In this document: in pieces, positions 52,370-62,312 of the stretch
How positions within the stretch are numbered: the stretch's first letter is position 1
How the letters are laid out: each line of letters starts with the position of its first letter
NCBI GenBank assembly: GCA_028287115.1
Contig: JAQBQF010000338.1
Location: 1-64,000 of the forward strand
Reading direction: 5' to 3'
Source: Myxococcales bacterium
Lineage (GTDB): Bacteria; Myxococcota_A; Polyangia; Haliangiales; Haliangiaceae
Length of the DNA stretch: 64,000 nucleotides
Translations under genes and position numbers: made by a program
The notes under the pieces: model-generated
Seen by the model: only the letters and a program-made list of their open reading frames with translations
What the model was told of the DNA's origin: nothing
Databases searched by the model: none

Positions 52370-55300
52370 GTGCCTGGGAAAGCCACGTGGTGGATAGGTC
52401 TTGTCGTCATCGCTGCGTGCGCGGGGCGCGAACAGGAGCCGGTCGATTCCGGCCCGGTCGCCACGAGCACGACAACGCAAGCGTTGGTTCAGAGCGGCGC
52501 GAGCCATACCTTCGCACCTGGATCGTTCATCATTCCGATGGACGAGACGTACCAGGACAGCGGAATGTTCCTGGCGTACGGCCTCGTCTACAAGCTGCTA
52601 CAGAACGGCGTTCCGATCAGCTGGGTGATCAAGCCGGGCAAGCGACTGTCGACGATCGTGACGTCGCCGAACGGTGCCTCCGAGGCCGGAACCACCGCGA
52701 CGATCACGGCGACGCAGCCGCATAATCTAAACGTCGGAGACATCGTCCTCATCGCGGGCGTTGGCGTCAACGGATACAACGGTACGCGCACCGTGACGTC
52801 GGTGGTGTCGCCGACGAAGTTCACGATGACGCTGCCGGTGTCCGGTCTCGCCGTCTCGGGCGGCGGAACCGTGACGCCTTCTGACTTCACCGCATCCGCG
52901 ACGGACAAACAGGGTGGTCCCACGATCACGAGCTACCCGTACCGCGGTGGCCCGTTCGTGATCGACCAACCGGATGCTGCAGGGGCCAATCCCATCATCA
53001 CCGCGTGGCAGACCGCGAATCCGGTAACGGTCGTCCATGTCGCGACCACGGCGTTCTCCGGTTACGTCAAGCGCGAGCTGATCGCAGCGCCATCGATCGC
53101 GATGTTCGCCGACGGCAACGAAAACATCGCGTTCAACTACGTCAACTCGGCAAAGATCCCGGACTCCGCGGGCAACGCCTGGGCCAACGGCGGGCCGGAT
53201 GTGTTGACGCCGGCGCAGGTCGCGGGCACGACCTGCCCGAGCAACAACTCGCTCGATTGCATCGGCACGCCTCATGACGACGGTGCGCTGTTCGACTCCA
53301 ATCACGTGCCGCGTTACTGCCAGATGATGTCGATGCACTGGAACCGCGGCTGCACGACCGCGGGCTGCACGAGCACCGGAACGAACGCGCAGAGTCCGCT
53401 GGGCCGCGAGGTGGTGCGCGAGTATCGGTCGTTCCTCAAGTTCCCGACGCACCTGTTCACGGAATGCCAGGCGGCCAACGCGGTCGAGAACAATACGAAC
53501 GCCAGCGTGACGATCGCCGCGACCCCGGCGGGCGCGACGGAAGTCGGCTCGACCGCGACATTCAAGACGACGACCGCTCACAGCTTCAGCGTGGGCGACG
53601 CGATCCTCGTGACCGGTGTTGCCTCCGCGGGCACGGTCGCGATCGCCGCGTCCCCCAACGGCGCAACCGAAGCCGGCTCGATCGCAACGTTCACGACGAC
53701 GGCCGCGCATAACCTCGGGATCGGATCGGTGGTGGTGGTCAGCGGCATCGGAGTCGCCGGATACAACGGAACCTGGATCGTCCTGAGCGTTCCGACGGCG
53801 ACGACGTTCACGACGATGCTGTCGGCCTGGAACAGCACCAATCCGCCGTCGCCGACGACGGGCCTCGCGGCATCCGGTGGTGGAACGGTCGCGAAGACCT
53901 ACAACGGCAACTGGACCGTTGCGACCGTACCATCGACCACGGCCTTCACGGCGACGCTGACGGTCTCCGGACTCGCCGCATCCGGTGGCGGTTCGGTGAA
54001 TTCATTCAACGGCCTGTTCCTCACGACGACGGGCTACGCGATCGACAACCAGCCGACCGACGTCGACTCGTACAATTTCGACCAGCCGTTCGCGCAGATG
54101 GACGGCGCGTTCAAGACGACCGCGGGTTCCGAGCCGTCCTACACGATTCCCGTCGGCGGTGGCTACAAGGCGCAGGACGTCGTGATGCTCACCGAGCGTG
54201 GCACGCCGGTCGGGACCAGTGACGTCTGGATGACGGGCTTTCTCGACGGCAAGTGTCTGACGACCCAGGAGTTCTGCGATCCATCGTTCGCGCAAGGCAA
54301 GGTGTCGTTTCTCGGCGGCCATAACTACGGCACGACGTTGCCGATCAGCAACGGCGGTGGAACCTCGCAGGGAACGCGCTTGTTCCTCGATGCGCTGTTC
54401 GAGGCGCCTTGTGCCACCGATCTCGGATCGGCATCATTGAATCTATTCAAGACGGCTCCCGGGTCAGTCGTCTCGCCGGGTAGTGCGACGTACACGATCA
54501 CCGCGTTCAACAACGGCTCGAGCGTTGCCGGCAACGTCGTCATCACCGACGTGCTCGCGCCGGGTACGACGTTCGTATCCGCAAGTCCGGGCTCGCCGAC
54601 CTGCACCCAGGCGGCGGGCACCGTGACGTGCAACCTCGGCAACATGAACGGCGGGCAGACCACGGTCATCTCGATCACGGTCACCCAGACAGGCGCGGAC
54701 GCCAAGTACACCAACACATCGACGGCGACCTACAAGGCCGGCGTGACGACGTTCAACGCGACCTCGAATACGACGACGACCTGCTTCTACCATGCAGGCA
54801 ACACGGCGGTGTGCGGCGGTATGGGAGATCCGAACGCACCGAAGTGCGCGAACGGCACCGATGACGATGGCGACGGACTGATCGACTTCCCCGACGATCC
54901 TGGCTGCGATTCGGCGACCGACGATAACGAAGTCGATACCGCGCAGAACTGCAGCGTCATCAAGGGTCGCGTCCTGATCGTTCAGGATACGTCGGGCTCG
55001 ATGGTGTGGAACACGTGCGGCGACGTGTACACCGGCGGCGACGGATCGCTCGCGTGCCCGGGATCCGACGTCTCTTGCGTGACGTGCGGAACCTCTGGAT
55101 GCGGTAACGCGATCGCGGACGATAGCCGGATCGGAAAGGTCAAGACCGGCATCACGAACGTCGTGTCGGGCTTCGGCGAAGTCGAGTGGGGGCTCATGAG
55201 GTTCAAGCAGCTGCCGGTACCGTTCAGCTGCGGCACGTCGAACGTCAACCGCAACGATGGCGGCTGGCAAGGCGCCGGCGGTACGTGCGGCGCGCTCAAC

Positions 55301-57664
55301 CAAGGCGAGCTCCTCGTCAAGTTCGATCCCGAGAACGCGAATGACTTGCTCGCGTGGATCGACGGCTCGAGCAACTACCCTGGATCTCCGCCCGCCGGCA
55401 AGGACTTCGAGCTGCGCGCCAGTGGCAACACGCCCCTGGGTGGATCGCTCGCGACCGCGCGCAGCTACATCGCGGCGACCCGCGCGGCAGATTGTCCGCA
55501 GGTGGCGGCGTGTCGTCCGTACAAAGTCATTCTCGTCACCGACGGTGCGGAGACCTGCGCCGGCGATCCCGTCGGCCAGGCGAACCAGCTCTACACGGCC
55601 GGCGATCCGGACGGTCAGGTTCAGGTCTACGTGATCGGGTTCTCGACACCGGATGCGACGGTGCAGAGCCAGCTGAACTCGATCGCGGCGGCGGGTGGCA
55701 CGGTGACTTATGTCCCCGCCGATAACGACGCGCAGCTCTCCGCGGCGATCGAGCAGATCGTACAGAGCACGATCCTCGTCGAGCTCTGCAACAACCTCGA
55801 CGACGACTGCGACGGCCAGATCGACGAGGATTTCCCAGACAAGGGAGCCGCTTGCAATAACGGCGCGAAGGGCGTGTGCGCGCGCACGGGTCAACGCGTC
55901 TGTGCCGTCGGTGGTCACGGAACGCAGTGCAACGCGCCCGCGGTCACGTGCACGGATCTAGGTAGCTGTACCGAGATCTGCAACGGCCTCGACGACGACT
56001 GCGATGGCTCGGTCGACGAGGGGCTCACCGGCTGTACGGCGTGCGTGCCACAAGGCGAGCAGTGCAACAACAAGGATGATGATTGCGACGGCGTGATCGA
56101 TGAAGGCATCACGAAGCAATGCGGTACGGGTGCGTGCCTCGGTACCGAGACATGCGTTGCGGGTGCATTCGTCGGATGCACGGCCAAGACGCCTACGACC
56201 GAGACCTGCAACGGCGTCGACGACGACTGCGATGGTGTCGCCGACGGCTTCACGCTCGCATGTTCGAACATCATCACGCCGGGTGGACCGCCTACCGACA
56301 ATCCGGGAGACGCGTCGCACATGCCGATCCCGGAGAACATCTGTCATCCGGGCTCGAAGAATTGTCCGGTCGCGCCACCGGGAACCGGTGTGTTCGGCGC
56401 GTGCAGCGGTGAGGTCGAGCCCTGCAACTGCACGACGGCCGCCTGCATCGCCGCCTGCAAGGATCGCTGTGACGGCATCGACCAGGACTGCGACAACATC
56501 ATCGACGAGGACTTCGTGCCGGCGGCGTGCTCGACGAATTGCGGCGTCGGCATGACGGTGTGCACCAACGGTGTGATCTCGTGCGACGCGCAGCCGGCGA
56601 CGACCGACAACACGTGCGACAACGTCGACGACGATTGTGACGGTCAAGTCGACGAAGATTGGACGTGCGATGCGTCCGCGACCTGTACGCCGCCCGGTCC
56701 GGGTGTGCTCCACCCATGCTGTGCATGCGGTAACGGGACGATCTGCAACGGCACCAACAGGTGCATCAACGGCACCGTCCAGTGCACCGGCGGCCAGAGC
56801 AACCCCGAGAGTTGTAACTGCCTCGACGACGACTGCGACGGTTCCGTCGACGAGGGCACGACCTGCCCGGGCGGTTCGACGTGCGCGAACTGTCAGTGTG
56901 CGTTTGCGTGCAGCCCGGGCGAGTTCCCGTGCCCGCTCGGTAAGAAGTGCACGAACGCGTTCTGCGTCAATGATCCCTGCTACGGGGTCGACTGCCCGAA
57001 CGTCGGCGGCAACAAGCAATCCTGCGTCGACAATGGCAACAACACGAGCGCGTGCGTCGACGCGTGCTCGATCTCCACCTGTCCTCCGTCACAGGTGTGC
57101 ATTCCCTCGACTGGCGACTGCAAGCCAAACGACTGCACGACGTTCGGGTGCCCGCCTGATCAGAACTGTGTCGTCGATGGAAGCGGAGTCGGGCAGTGCC
57201 TTGGCAATCCGTGTGCGGGCGTGATGTGTCCGGGCGCCCAATATTGCGAGGGTGGTCAGTGTTACGACAGCTGTGCTGGAGTGGTTTGCCCGAGCGGGCA
57301 GCGTTGCACGCTCGGAACCTGCCAGACCGATCCGTGCGGGTCATGTCCCGCGGACCAGGTCTGCAATGACGCCACCGGCCAATGCGGCTCCGATCGATGT
57401 CTGCTGCGAGAGTGCCCGACGGGACAATGGTGCAATCCGCACGACGGTGAATGCGAGCCCGATCCGTGTATCGGGACGATGTGCCCGAGCATGGATCAGG
57501 TCTGCAAAGGCGGAACCTGCGACTACCCCCACAGCCACGACCAGACTTTCGTCACTGCAGGCGGCGGTGGTTGTGACGTGACCCCCGGCCGTGGCGGCGG
57601 CGCGTGGATTGGCTTGCTGCTGCTGCTGCGGCGCCGGCGCAAGCGTTCGGCGGAGGCCGTATGA
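52370..57664 (+). CDS. Large surface lipoprotein with DUF11, VWA and MopE-type repeats
   Basis: The protein has 1,764 residues. Its signal (MPGKATWWIGLVVIAAC) carries a lipidation Cys at 17. Residues ~95-545 hold beta domains of a repeated type. A DUF11-like domain (NLFKTAPGSVVSPGSATYTI) follows at ~690, then a VWA domain (VLIVQDTSGSM, MIDAS-like) with an EF-type DDDGDGLIDFPDDPG just before it. From ~1140, Cys-rich MopE-type units (CNNLDDDCDGQIDED, CNGLDDDCDGSVDEG) recur. The C-terminus, a Gly-rich stretch, WIGLLLLL and RRRRKR, resembles a MYXO-CTERM sorting signal. Calcium- or copper-binding surface adhesion seems likely. Confidence 0.8.
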   Translation: MPGKATWWIGLVVIAACAGREQEPVDSGPVATSTTTQALVQSGASHTFAPGSFIIPMDETYQDSGMFLAYGLVYKLLQNGVPISWVIKPGKRLSTIVTSPNGASEAGTTATITATQPHNLNVGDIVLIAGVGVNGYNGTRTVTSVVSPTKFTMTLPVSGLAVSGGGTVTPSDFTASATDKQGGPTITSYPYRGGPFVIDQPDAAGANPIITAWQTANPVTVVHVATTAFSGYVKRELIAAPSIAMFADGNENIAFNYVNSAKIPDSAGNAWANGGPDVLTPAQVAGTTCPSNNSLDCIGTPHDDGALFDSNHVPRYCQMMSMHWNRGCTTAGCTSTGTNAQSPLGREVVREYRSFLKFPTHLFTECQAANAVENNTNASVTIAATPAGATEVGSTATFKTTTAHSFSVGDAILVTGVASAGTVAIAASPNGATEAGSIATFTTTAAHNLGIGSVVVVSGIGVAGYNGTWIVLSVPTATTFTTMLSAWNSTNPPSPTTGLAASGGGTVAKTYNGNWTVATVPSTTAFTATLTVSGLAASGGGSVNSFNGLFLTTTGYAIDNQPTDVDSYNFDQPFAQMDGAFKTTAGSEPSYTIPVGGGYKAQDVVMLTERGTPVGTSDVWMTGFLDGKCLTTQEFCDPSFAQGKVSFLGGHNYGTTLPISNGGGTSQGTRLFLDALFEAPCATDLGSASLNLFKTAPGSVVSPGSATYTITAFNNGSSVAGNVVITDVLAPGTTFVSASPGSPTCTQAAGTVTCNLGNMNGGQTTVISITVTQTGADAKYTNTSTATYKAGVTTFNATSNTTTTCFYHAGNTAVCGGMGDPNAPKCANGTDDDGDGLIDFPDDPGCDSATDDNEVDTAQNCSVIKGRVLIVQDTSGSMVWNTCGDVYTGGDGSLACPGSDVSCVTCGTSGCGNAIADDSRIGKVKTGITNVVSGFGEVEWGLMRFKQLPVPFSCGTSNVNRNDGGWQGAGGTCGALNQGELLVKFDPENANDLLAWIDGSSNYPGSPPAGKDFELRASGNTPLGGSLATARSYIAATRAADCPQVAACRPYKVILVTDGAETCAGDPVGQANQLYTAGDPDGQVQVYVIGFSTPDATVQSQLNSIAAAGGTVTYVPADNDAQLSAAIEQIVQSTILVELCNNLDDDCDGQIDEDFPDKGAACNNGAKGVCARTGQRVCAVGGHGTQCNAPAVTCTDLGSCTEICNGLDDDCDGSVDEGLTGCTACVPQGEQCNNKDDDCDGVIDEGITKQCGTGACLGTETCVAGAFVGCTAKTPTTETCNGVDDDCDGVADGFTLACSNIITPGGPPTDNPGDASHMPIPENICHPGSKNCPVAPPGTGVFGACSGEVEPCNCTTAACIAACKDRCDGIDQDCDNIIDEDFVPAACSTNCGVGMTVCTNGVISCDAQPATTDNTCDNVDDDCDGQVDEDWTCDASATCTPPGPGVLHPCCACGNGTICNGTNRCINGTVQCTGGQSNPESCNCLDDDCDGSVDEGTTCPGGSTCANCQCAFACSPGEFPCPLGKKCTNAFCVNDPCYGVDCPNVGGNKQSCVDNGNNTSACVDACSISTCPPSQVCIPSTGDCKPNDCTTFGCPPDQNCVVDGSGVGQCLGNPCAGVMCPGAQYCEGGQCYDSCAGVVCPSGQRCTLGTCQTDPCGSCPADQVCNDATGQCGSDRCLLRECPTGQWCNPHDGECEPDPCIGTMCPSMDQVCKGGTCDYPHSHDQTFVTAGGGGCDVTPGRGGGAWIGLLLLLRRRRKRSAEAV
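52652..54000 (+). repeat. Three copies of a ~75-residue beta module, the second split by the third
   Basis: Unit 1 lies at 52652-52885. Unit 2 starts at 53507 and is interrupted near 53633; its second half resumes at 53894. Unit 3, complete, lies between (53633-53893). Shared landmarks are 'GATEAGS', 'HNLxVGD', 'GYNGTW' and 'GLAASGGGTV'. Confidence 0.7.
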
Positions 57665-59613
57665 GCAAAGTGCGTCATACGTCCTTCGCGATCGCGCTGG
57701 TCGTCGCGTGCGCGTCGCAGCTGACGTGCAAGGTCAATCCGTACTGCCTGGACTGCGAACGCGGCGATGCGAATCACGGCTCCAACGATGGCGGTCCGTT
57801 CGACGGGAACACGAGCGACGTGATCGACGCCGGGTGTATCCCGAGCGGTCCCGAGATCTGCGATGGCAAAGATAACGACTGTAACGGAATCGTCGACGAC
57901 GGCGTACCGGGGGTTGGCATCGCCTGCCAGAACCAGATGGGCGAGTGCTCGGGCGGCGTTCAGCAATGCGTCGCCGGCGTGCTGACCTGCACGAAGAATC
58001 CTGCGCCCGAGATCTGCGACGGCAAGGATAACGATTGCAACGGGCTCTATGACGAAGGAGATCCCGGCGGCGGCGGCATGTGTGGCAGCGGCGTCGGCGA
58101 GTGCAGGAAGGGCTTCAACCGTTGCGTGTCAGGCGTGATCCAGTGCATGGGCGCGGTGGGCCCGAGCACAGAGATCTGCGACATCAAAGATAACGACTGC
58201 GACGGGATGTTCGACGAAGGCCTCACCAACCTGGGGGCTTGCGGCGTCTCGAACGTGGGCGAGTGCAAGCTCGGGACGCTCATGTGCATGGGCGGCTCGA
58301 CCACGTGTGTCGGCGCTGTCGATCCCGTGTTCGAGGTTTGCAATACGAAGGACGACGACTGTAACGGCGTGGCCGACAACGGCTACGACCTCAATACCGA
58401 CTCGCAGAACTGCGGTTCGTGCGGCCATATCTGCGGTACCGGGCTCGCAAATGCGGGCGAAGCCAACTGGGGCTGTAGCGCCGGCAGCTGCATCGTCATG
58501 TCGTGCAAGGCCGGCTATCACGACAACAACGGATTGGCGAGCGACGGTTGCGAATTCGGCCAGTGCTTCACGACCGGCGTCGAGGTTTGCGACGGCGTGG
58601 ACAACGACTGCGATGGCACCGTCGACGAGCAACTCGGCGCGCCGCCGGCGATCTGCGCGACGCGAGGCGAGTGCGCTGGGTCGGTGGCGCAGTGCATGGC
58701 CGCGCAAGGTTGGAAGTGCAATTACGCCGCGACGGTGTCGACCGACGTAGACGGCAACATCGTTCCGGAGACCAAGTGCGACAACAAAGACAACGACTGT
58801 AACGGCATCGTCGACGATCATCAGCCGAACCTCGGCCAGAGCTGTCACGACGCGGGCCTCGGGATATGTCAGGGGACCGGCGCGTACGCGTGCGATTCGG
58901 TCACGCCGGATGGCCCTGCGGTCTGCATGATCACGACTTCGGGTGGCATGGCCACGCCGGAGCAGTGCAACGGCCAGGATGACGACTGCGATGGAACCGT
59001 CGACGAGAACGCGCCCGACGCGATGGTCGACGTCAAGAATGCCGCCAACACTTTGCTGTTCCATATCTACACGTACGAGGCCTCGCGCCCGGACGCGTCG
59101 GCGACGGTCGGCGGCACGATGTCCGCACGGTCATGCTCGCGGCCCGGCGTGGTGCCCTGGTCGAGCGTCACCGAAACGCAGGCTGCTGCGGCGTGTACGG
59201 CCGCGGGGAAGCGGCTATGCACCGCCGCGGAGTGGCAGCTCGCGTGCGAGGGCAATGCCGCGACCGTCTATCCTTATGGCAACACGTACCAACCGAACGC
59301 CTGTAACGGCAATGACTACGATCCGAACTGCACGCTGCCCGACAACGATGTGCTCGAGCCGACCGGATCCTCCTACGGCTGCCCGATGAAGCCCGCGCAG
59401 AGTGTCTGCGTCAGCGCATTCGGCGCGTTCGACATGAGCGGCAACCTGAAGGAGTGGACTTCGACGCAGGTGCAGCCGAACGCGTTCAACGTGCGTGGCG
59501 GCGCATTCGATACCGCGGCGGGCGGCCTCGCGTGTCGGTTCGACTTCGTGTCGATGGATCCGACGTTCTCGTTCGCAAACCTTGGCTTCCGCTGTTGCTC
59601 GGATCCGCCGTGA
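57661..59613 (+). CDS. MopE-type Cys-rich protein with formylglycine-generating-enzyme-like C-terminus
   Basis: The protein has 650 residues with a signal peptide (about 1-22, cleaved or lipidated near LTC). Residues 55-465 contain some seven copies of the MopE-type motif (ICDGKDNDCNGIVDDG), thought to bind copper or calcium. The last ~150 residues resemble FGE/sulfatase-modifying domains: GKRLCTAAEWQLACEG, FGAFDMSGNLKEW, FNVRGGAFD and GFRCC. FGE activates sulfatases, but secreted relatives often only bind. ATGA overlap with the VWA protein indicates they are coproduced. Confidence 0.8.
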   Translation: MSKVRHTSFAIALVVACASQLTCKVNPYCLDCERGDANHGSNDGGPFDGNTSDVIDAGCIPSGPEICDGKDNDCNGIVDDGVPGVGIACQNQMGECSGGVQQCVAGVLTCTKNPAPEICDGKDNDCNGLYDEGDPGGGGMCGSGVGECRKGFNRCVSGVIQCMGAVGPSTEICDIKDNDCDGMFDEGLTNLGACGVSNVGECKLGTLMCMGGSTTCVGAVDPVFEVCNTKDDDCNGVADNGYDLNTDSQNCGSCGHICGTGLANAGEANWGCSAGSCIVMSCKAGYHDNNGLASDGCEFGQCFTTGVEVCDGVDNDCDGTVDEQLGAPPAICATRGECAGSVAQCMAAQGWKCNYAATVSTDVDGNIVPETKCDNKDNDCNGIVDDHQPNLGQSCHDAGLGICQGTGAYACDSVTPDGPAVCMITTSGGMATPEQCNGQDDDCDGTVDENAPDAMVDVKNAANTLLFHIYTYEASRPDASATVGGTMSARSCSRPGVVPWSSVTETQAAAACTAAGKRLCTAAEWQLACEGNAATVYPYGNTYQPNACNGNDYDPNCTLPDNDVLEPTGSSYGCPMKPAQSVCVSAFGAFDMSGNLKEWTSTQVQPNAFNVRGGAFDTAAGGLACRFDFVSMDPTFSFANLGFRCCSDPP

Positions 59614-59628
59614 GCCGCGCACGGGCGA

Positions 59629-60999
59629 TCACGACGAATCGTCGGAGTCCGCCTGCTTCTGGCTCATGCTCTCGAGGCGCGAATACAGGCGACGGCGCGT
59701 GATCCCGAGCAGCCGAGCGGCGGCCGCCTTGTTGCCGCCTGCTTTGACGAGTGCGTGCTGGATCAGGTCGCGCTCGAGCGCATCGAGGCTGAAGCTCGGG
59801 CCCATCAGCTCGTCGAGCGTCGACGTCGGCGCAGCCCCACCACGACCCGCGAGCGTCGAGGGCAAGTGCTCGACCGCGATCGGCTCGCCACCCGCGAGGA
59901 CCAGCGCACGCGTGATCGCATTCTCGAGCTCGCGAATGTTGCCCGGCCAGCTGTGTGCCGCCAGTAGAGCGAGTGCCTCGACGGAGATCCGATCGGCGCC
60001 GAGACCGCGCCTGCCGAGGATCGAGAGCGCGGTCGCTCGGATGTCCTCGGGGCGCTCGCGGAGCGGCGGCACGGCGATCGGAAACACGGCGAGCCGGTAG
60101 TACAGGTCTTCGCGGAACGTGCCTGCTTTGACCGCCGCTTCGAGATCGCGATTGGTGGCCGCGATGATCCGGACGTCGGTCTTGCGAGCTTGCGTCGAGC
60201 CCAGTCGCGTGAACGTGCGATCTTGAAGCAGCCGAAGCAACTTGACCTGCGTCGTCCCGGGGAGCTCGCCGATCTCGTCGAGGAACAGCGTGCCACCGTT
60301 CGCGATCTCGGCATGGCCGGCCTTCGCGTCGAAGGCGCCGGTGTACGCGCCTTTCTCGCGGCCGAACAGCTCGCCTTCCACGAGCGAGTCCGGAAGGGCC
60401 GCCGCGTGAATCTCGACGAGCGGCCCATTCGCGCGCCGGCTCGCATGATGGATCGCGCGCGCGAGCAGGCTCTTGCCGGTGCCGCTATCTCCCAGCAGCA
60501 GGACGGTCTCATCGGTCGCGGCGACGCGACGTGCTTGCTCGACCACCGCACGCATCTTCGGACTCTCCGCGATCACCCGGCCGAATCCCTCGCGCGCATC
60601 GAGCCTTCGTGCGAGCGAGTCGACTCGCGTCGAGAGCGCGCGACGTTCGGAGATCCGGCCGATGCGCATGCGCAACTCGTCCATCGCGAACGGTTTGATC
60701 AGATAGTCGACCGCACCTTCCTTCATCGCATCGACGGCATTCTGCGCCGTGGCGTGCGCGGTCATGATCACGACATCGGTGCCCGGTGAGATGCGGCGCA
60801 CCTCTCGAAGCACCGTCATGCCGTCGATGTCGGGCATCCGCAGATCGGTGAGGACGATCTCGAATCCTCCGGCACTCAGCTGATCGATTCCCGCGCGGCC
60901 GCTGGTCGCGTGTGCGATCTCGTGTCCAACACTCTCGAGCATCTCCGCGACGACGCGGCCGAGCTTTGGCTCGTCATCGATGATCAAGATGCGTGTCAT
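59629..60999 (-). CDS. Sigma-54-dependent response regulator
   Basis: The protein has 456 residues. The receiver domain starts MTRILIIDDEPKLG (phospho-acceptor Asp in VLTDLRMPDIDGM, Lys in YLIKPF). The AAA+ domain has GDSGTGKS, the sigma-54 contact GAYTGAF and Walker B TLFLDEIGEL. The Fis-type HTH (NKAAAARLLGITRRRLYSRL) is at the end. The ATG overlaps the stop of the sensor kinase (ATGA), so the two form a classical two-component pair. The open frame runs further into the kinase gene but is not used. Confidence 0.95.
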   Translation of the reverse strand: MTRILIIDDEPKLGRVVAEMLESVGHEIAHATSGRAGIDQLSAGGFEIVLTDLRMPDIDGMTVLREVRRISPGTDVVIMTAHATAQNAVDAMKEGAVDYLIKPFAMDELRMRIGRISERRALSTRVDSLARRLDAREGFGRVIAESPKMRAVVEQARRVAATDETVLLLGDSGTGKSLLARAIHHASRRANGPLVEIHAAALPDSLVEGELFGREKGAYTGAFDAKAGHAEIANGGTLFLDEIGELPGTTQVKLLRLLQDRTFTRLGSTQARKTDVRIIAATNRDLEAAVKAGTFREDLYYRLAVFPIAVPPLRERPEDIRATALSILGRRGLGADRISVEALALLAAHSWPGNIRELENAITRALVLAGGEPIAVEHLPSTLAGRGGAAPTSTLDELMGPSFSLDALERDLIQHALVKAGGNKAAAARLLGITRRRLYSRLESMSQKQADSDDSS

Positions 61000-62312
61000 C
61001 GATCGTGAGCTCCCTCGAGCGGAAGATAGATCGAGAACGTGGCCCCGGGCACGCCCGAACGCGATTCCAGCACCAAGGATCCGCCGTGGCGTTCTGCCAC
61101 TCGACGCGCGATCGCGAGTCCGAGCCCGCTGCCGCCGGGACGCGAAGTCACGAATGGCTCGAACAGGGTCGCGGCGATCTCCGCAGGAATGCCGGGTCCA
61201 TCGTCGGCGACGGTGACGCGCGCACGATCTCCGTCTCTGGCCGCGTCGACCCGAACGTGAATGCGCGGTCCTCCAACCTGTACGGCATTGAGGACGAGGT
61301 TGTGCAGCGCCTGCCGCAGCTTGTCTCCGTCGGCGTGCACGGCGATCGGAGAGGCCGGCGGGATGACCTCGATACATCCATGTTCGGTCGCCCCGGTCGC
61401 CTTCCGGACATCCTCGGCGACTGCGGTGATGATCACACCGAGGTCAACGACCGTGAGGTCGAGCGGCAGGTCGCGCGCGAGTGCGAGAAACTCTTCCGTG
61501 AGCCGATTGATCCGGTCGATCTCGACCAGCATCTCGGACAGTCGCTCTTGTTCGCGCGCCGGGGCGCTCGTCAATCGTTCGCGGGCAAGCTCCACCTGGC
61601 CGCGCAAGATCCCGAGGGGATTGCGAACCTCGTGCGCGACCATCGCTGCCATCTGACCGACGGCCGCGAGCCGCTCTGCGCGGCCGTGGGCCAGGCGGGT
61701 TCGCTCGAGAGCGCGCAGCGCGAGGCCGAGACCAAACCCGAACACGAGCGCGACCAGGATCGAGAGCGCCACTGCGATCACGTACGTGGTTCGTACGCCG
61801 TCGGCGGCTTCGTGAAATTCCGCGCCCGCCTCGAGTGCGAGCACGAGATGCTTGCTGCCGCGGTCGATGGGAAAGTACGCGGCCTCCACCTGAGCGTTCG
61901 CGATCGAGTAACCGTCTCCTACCGATCGCCGTCCTTCGAGCGCGGCGAACAGACGATCCTGGTCGATCCGCAGCAGGTTCAGCGGGGTCGCCGGATGCGT
62001 GCGCACACCTGCGATGACCGCGAGCGTGTCATCGAGGACGAATGCATCCTCGAGCCGGTTTTCGCTCACCAGTGTGGCGAGCAACGCGTCGGGCCCGCTC
62101 CCAAGCGTTCGCTGGTTCGTTCCATTTCCGGTCTCGCGGTCCGTCGTCGCAAGCCAGCGCGCGGTCGTGGTTCCGAGTGCGGTCAACCGGTCATCGAGCG
62201 TCGCGTTCACCGCACGCGTTTCGCTGCGATACAGGCTAAACACCAGCGCGTTGAGCGCGAGCAGCAGCGCAGCGGCGGCGGCGAACACGGCGAGGGCGCG
62301 ACGCCGGGTCAC
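60996..62312 (-). CDS. Sensor histidine kinase
   Basis: The protein has 438 residues. Two transmembrane segments (about 7-27 and 178-200) enclose a periplasmic sensor domain. The H-box is VAHEVRNPLG, followed by the N-box HNLVLNAVQV, G1 DDGPGI and G2 GGSGLGLAI. It should phosphorylate the sigma-54 response regulator encoded downstream. The GTG is preceded by GGAGGACC in the upstream coding region and overlaps that gene's stop as GTGA. Confidence 0.95.
   Translation of the reverse strand: MTRRRALAVFAAAAALLLALNALVFSLYRSETRAVNATLDDRLTALGTTTARWLATTDRETGNGTNQRTLGSGPDALLATLVSENRLEDAFVLDDTLAVIAGVRTHPATPLNLLRIDQDRLFAALEGRRSVGDGYSIANAQVEAAYFPIDRGSKHLVLALEAGAEFHEAADGVRTTYVIAVALSILVALVFGFGLGLALRALERTRLAHGRAERLAAVGQMAAMVAHEVRNPLGILRGQVELARERLTSAPAREQERLSEMLVEIDRINRLTEEFLALARDLPLDLTVVDLGVIITAVAEDVRKATGATEHGCIEVIPPASPIAVHADGDKLRQALHNLVLNAVQVGGPRIHVRVDAARDGDRARVTVADDGPGIPAEIAATLFEPFVTSRPGGSGLGLAIARRVAERHGGSLVLESRSGVPGATFSIYLPLEGAHDR

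Noticed and set aside
52353..52370. Sigma-54 promoter (TTGGCAC) before the VWA/MopE protein
   Set aside because: TGGCAC is present but the -12 TTGC box is missing at the required spacing, and the site touches the start codon.
61000..61377. Extended N-terminus of the sigma-54 response regulator
   Set aside because: The receiver domain begins at the ATG 60999; the upstream part lies in the histidine kinase gene in another frame.
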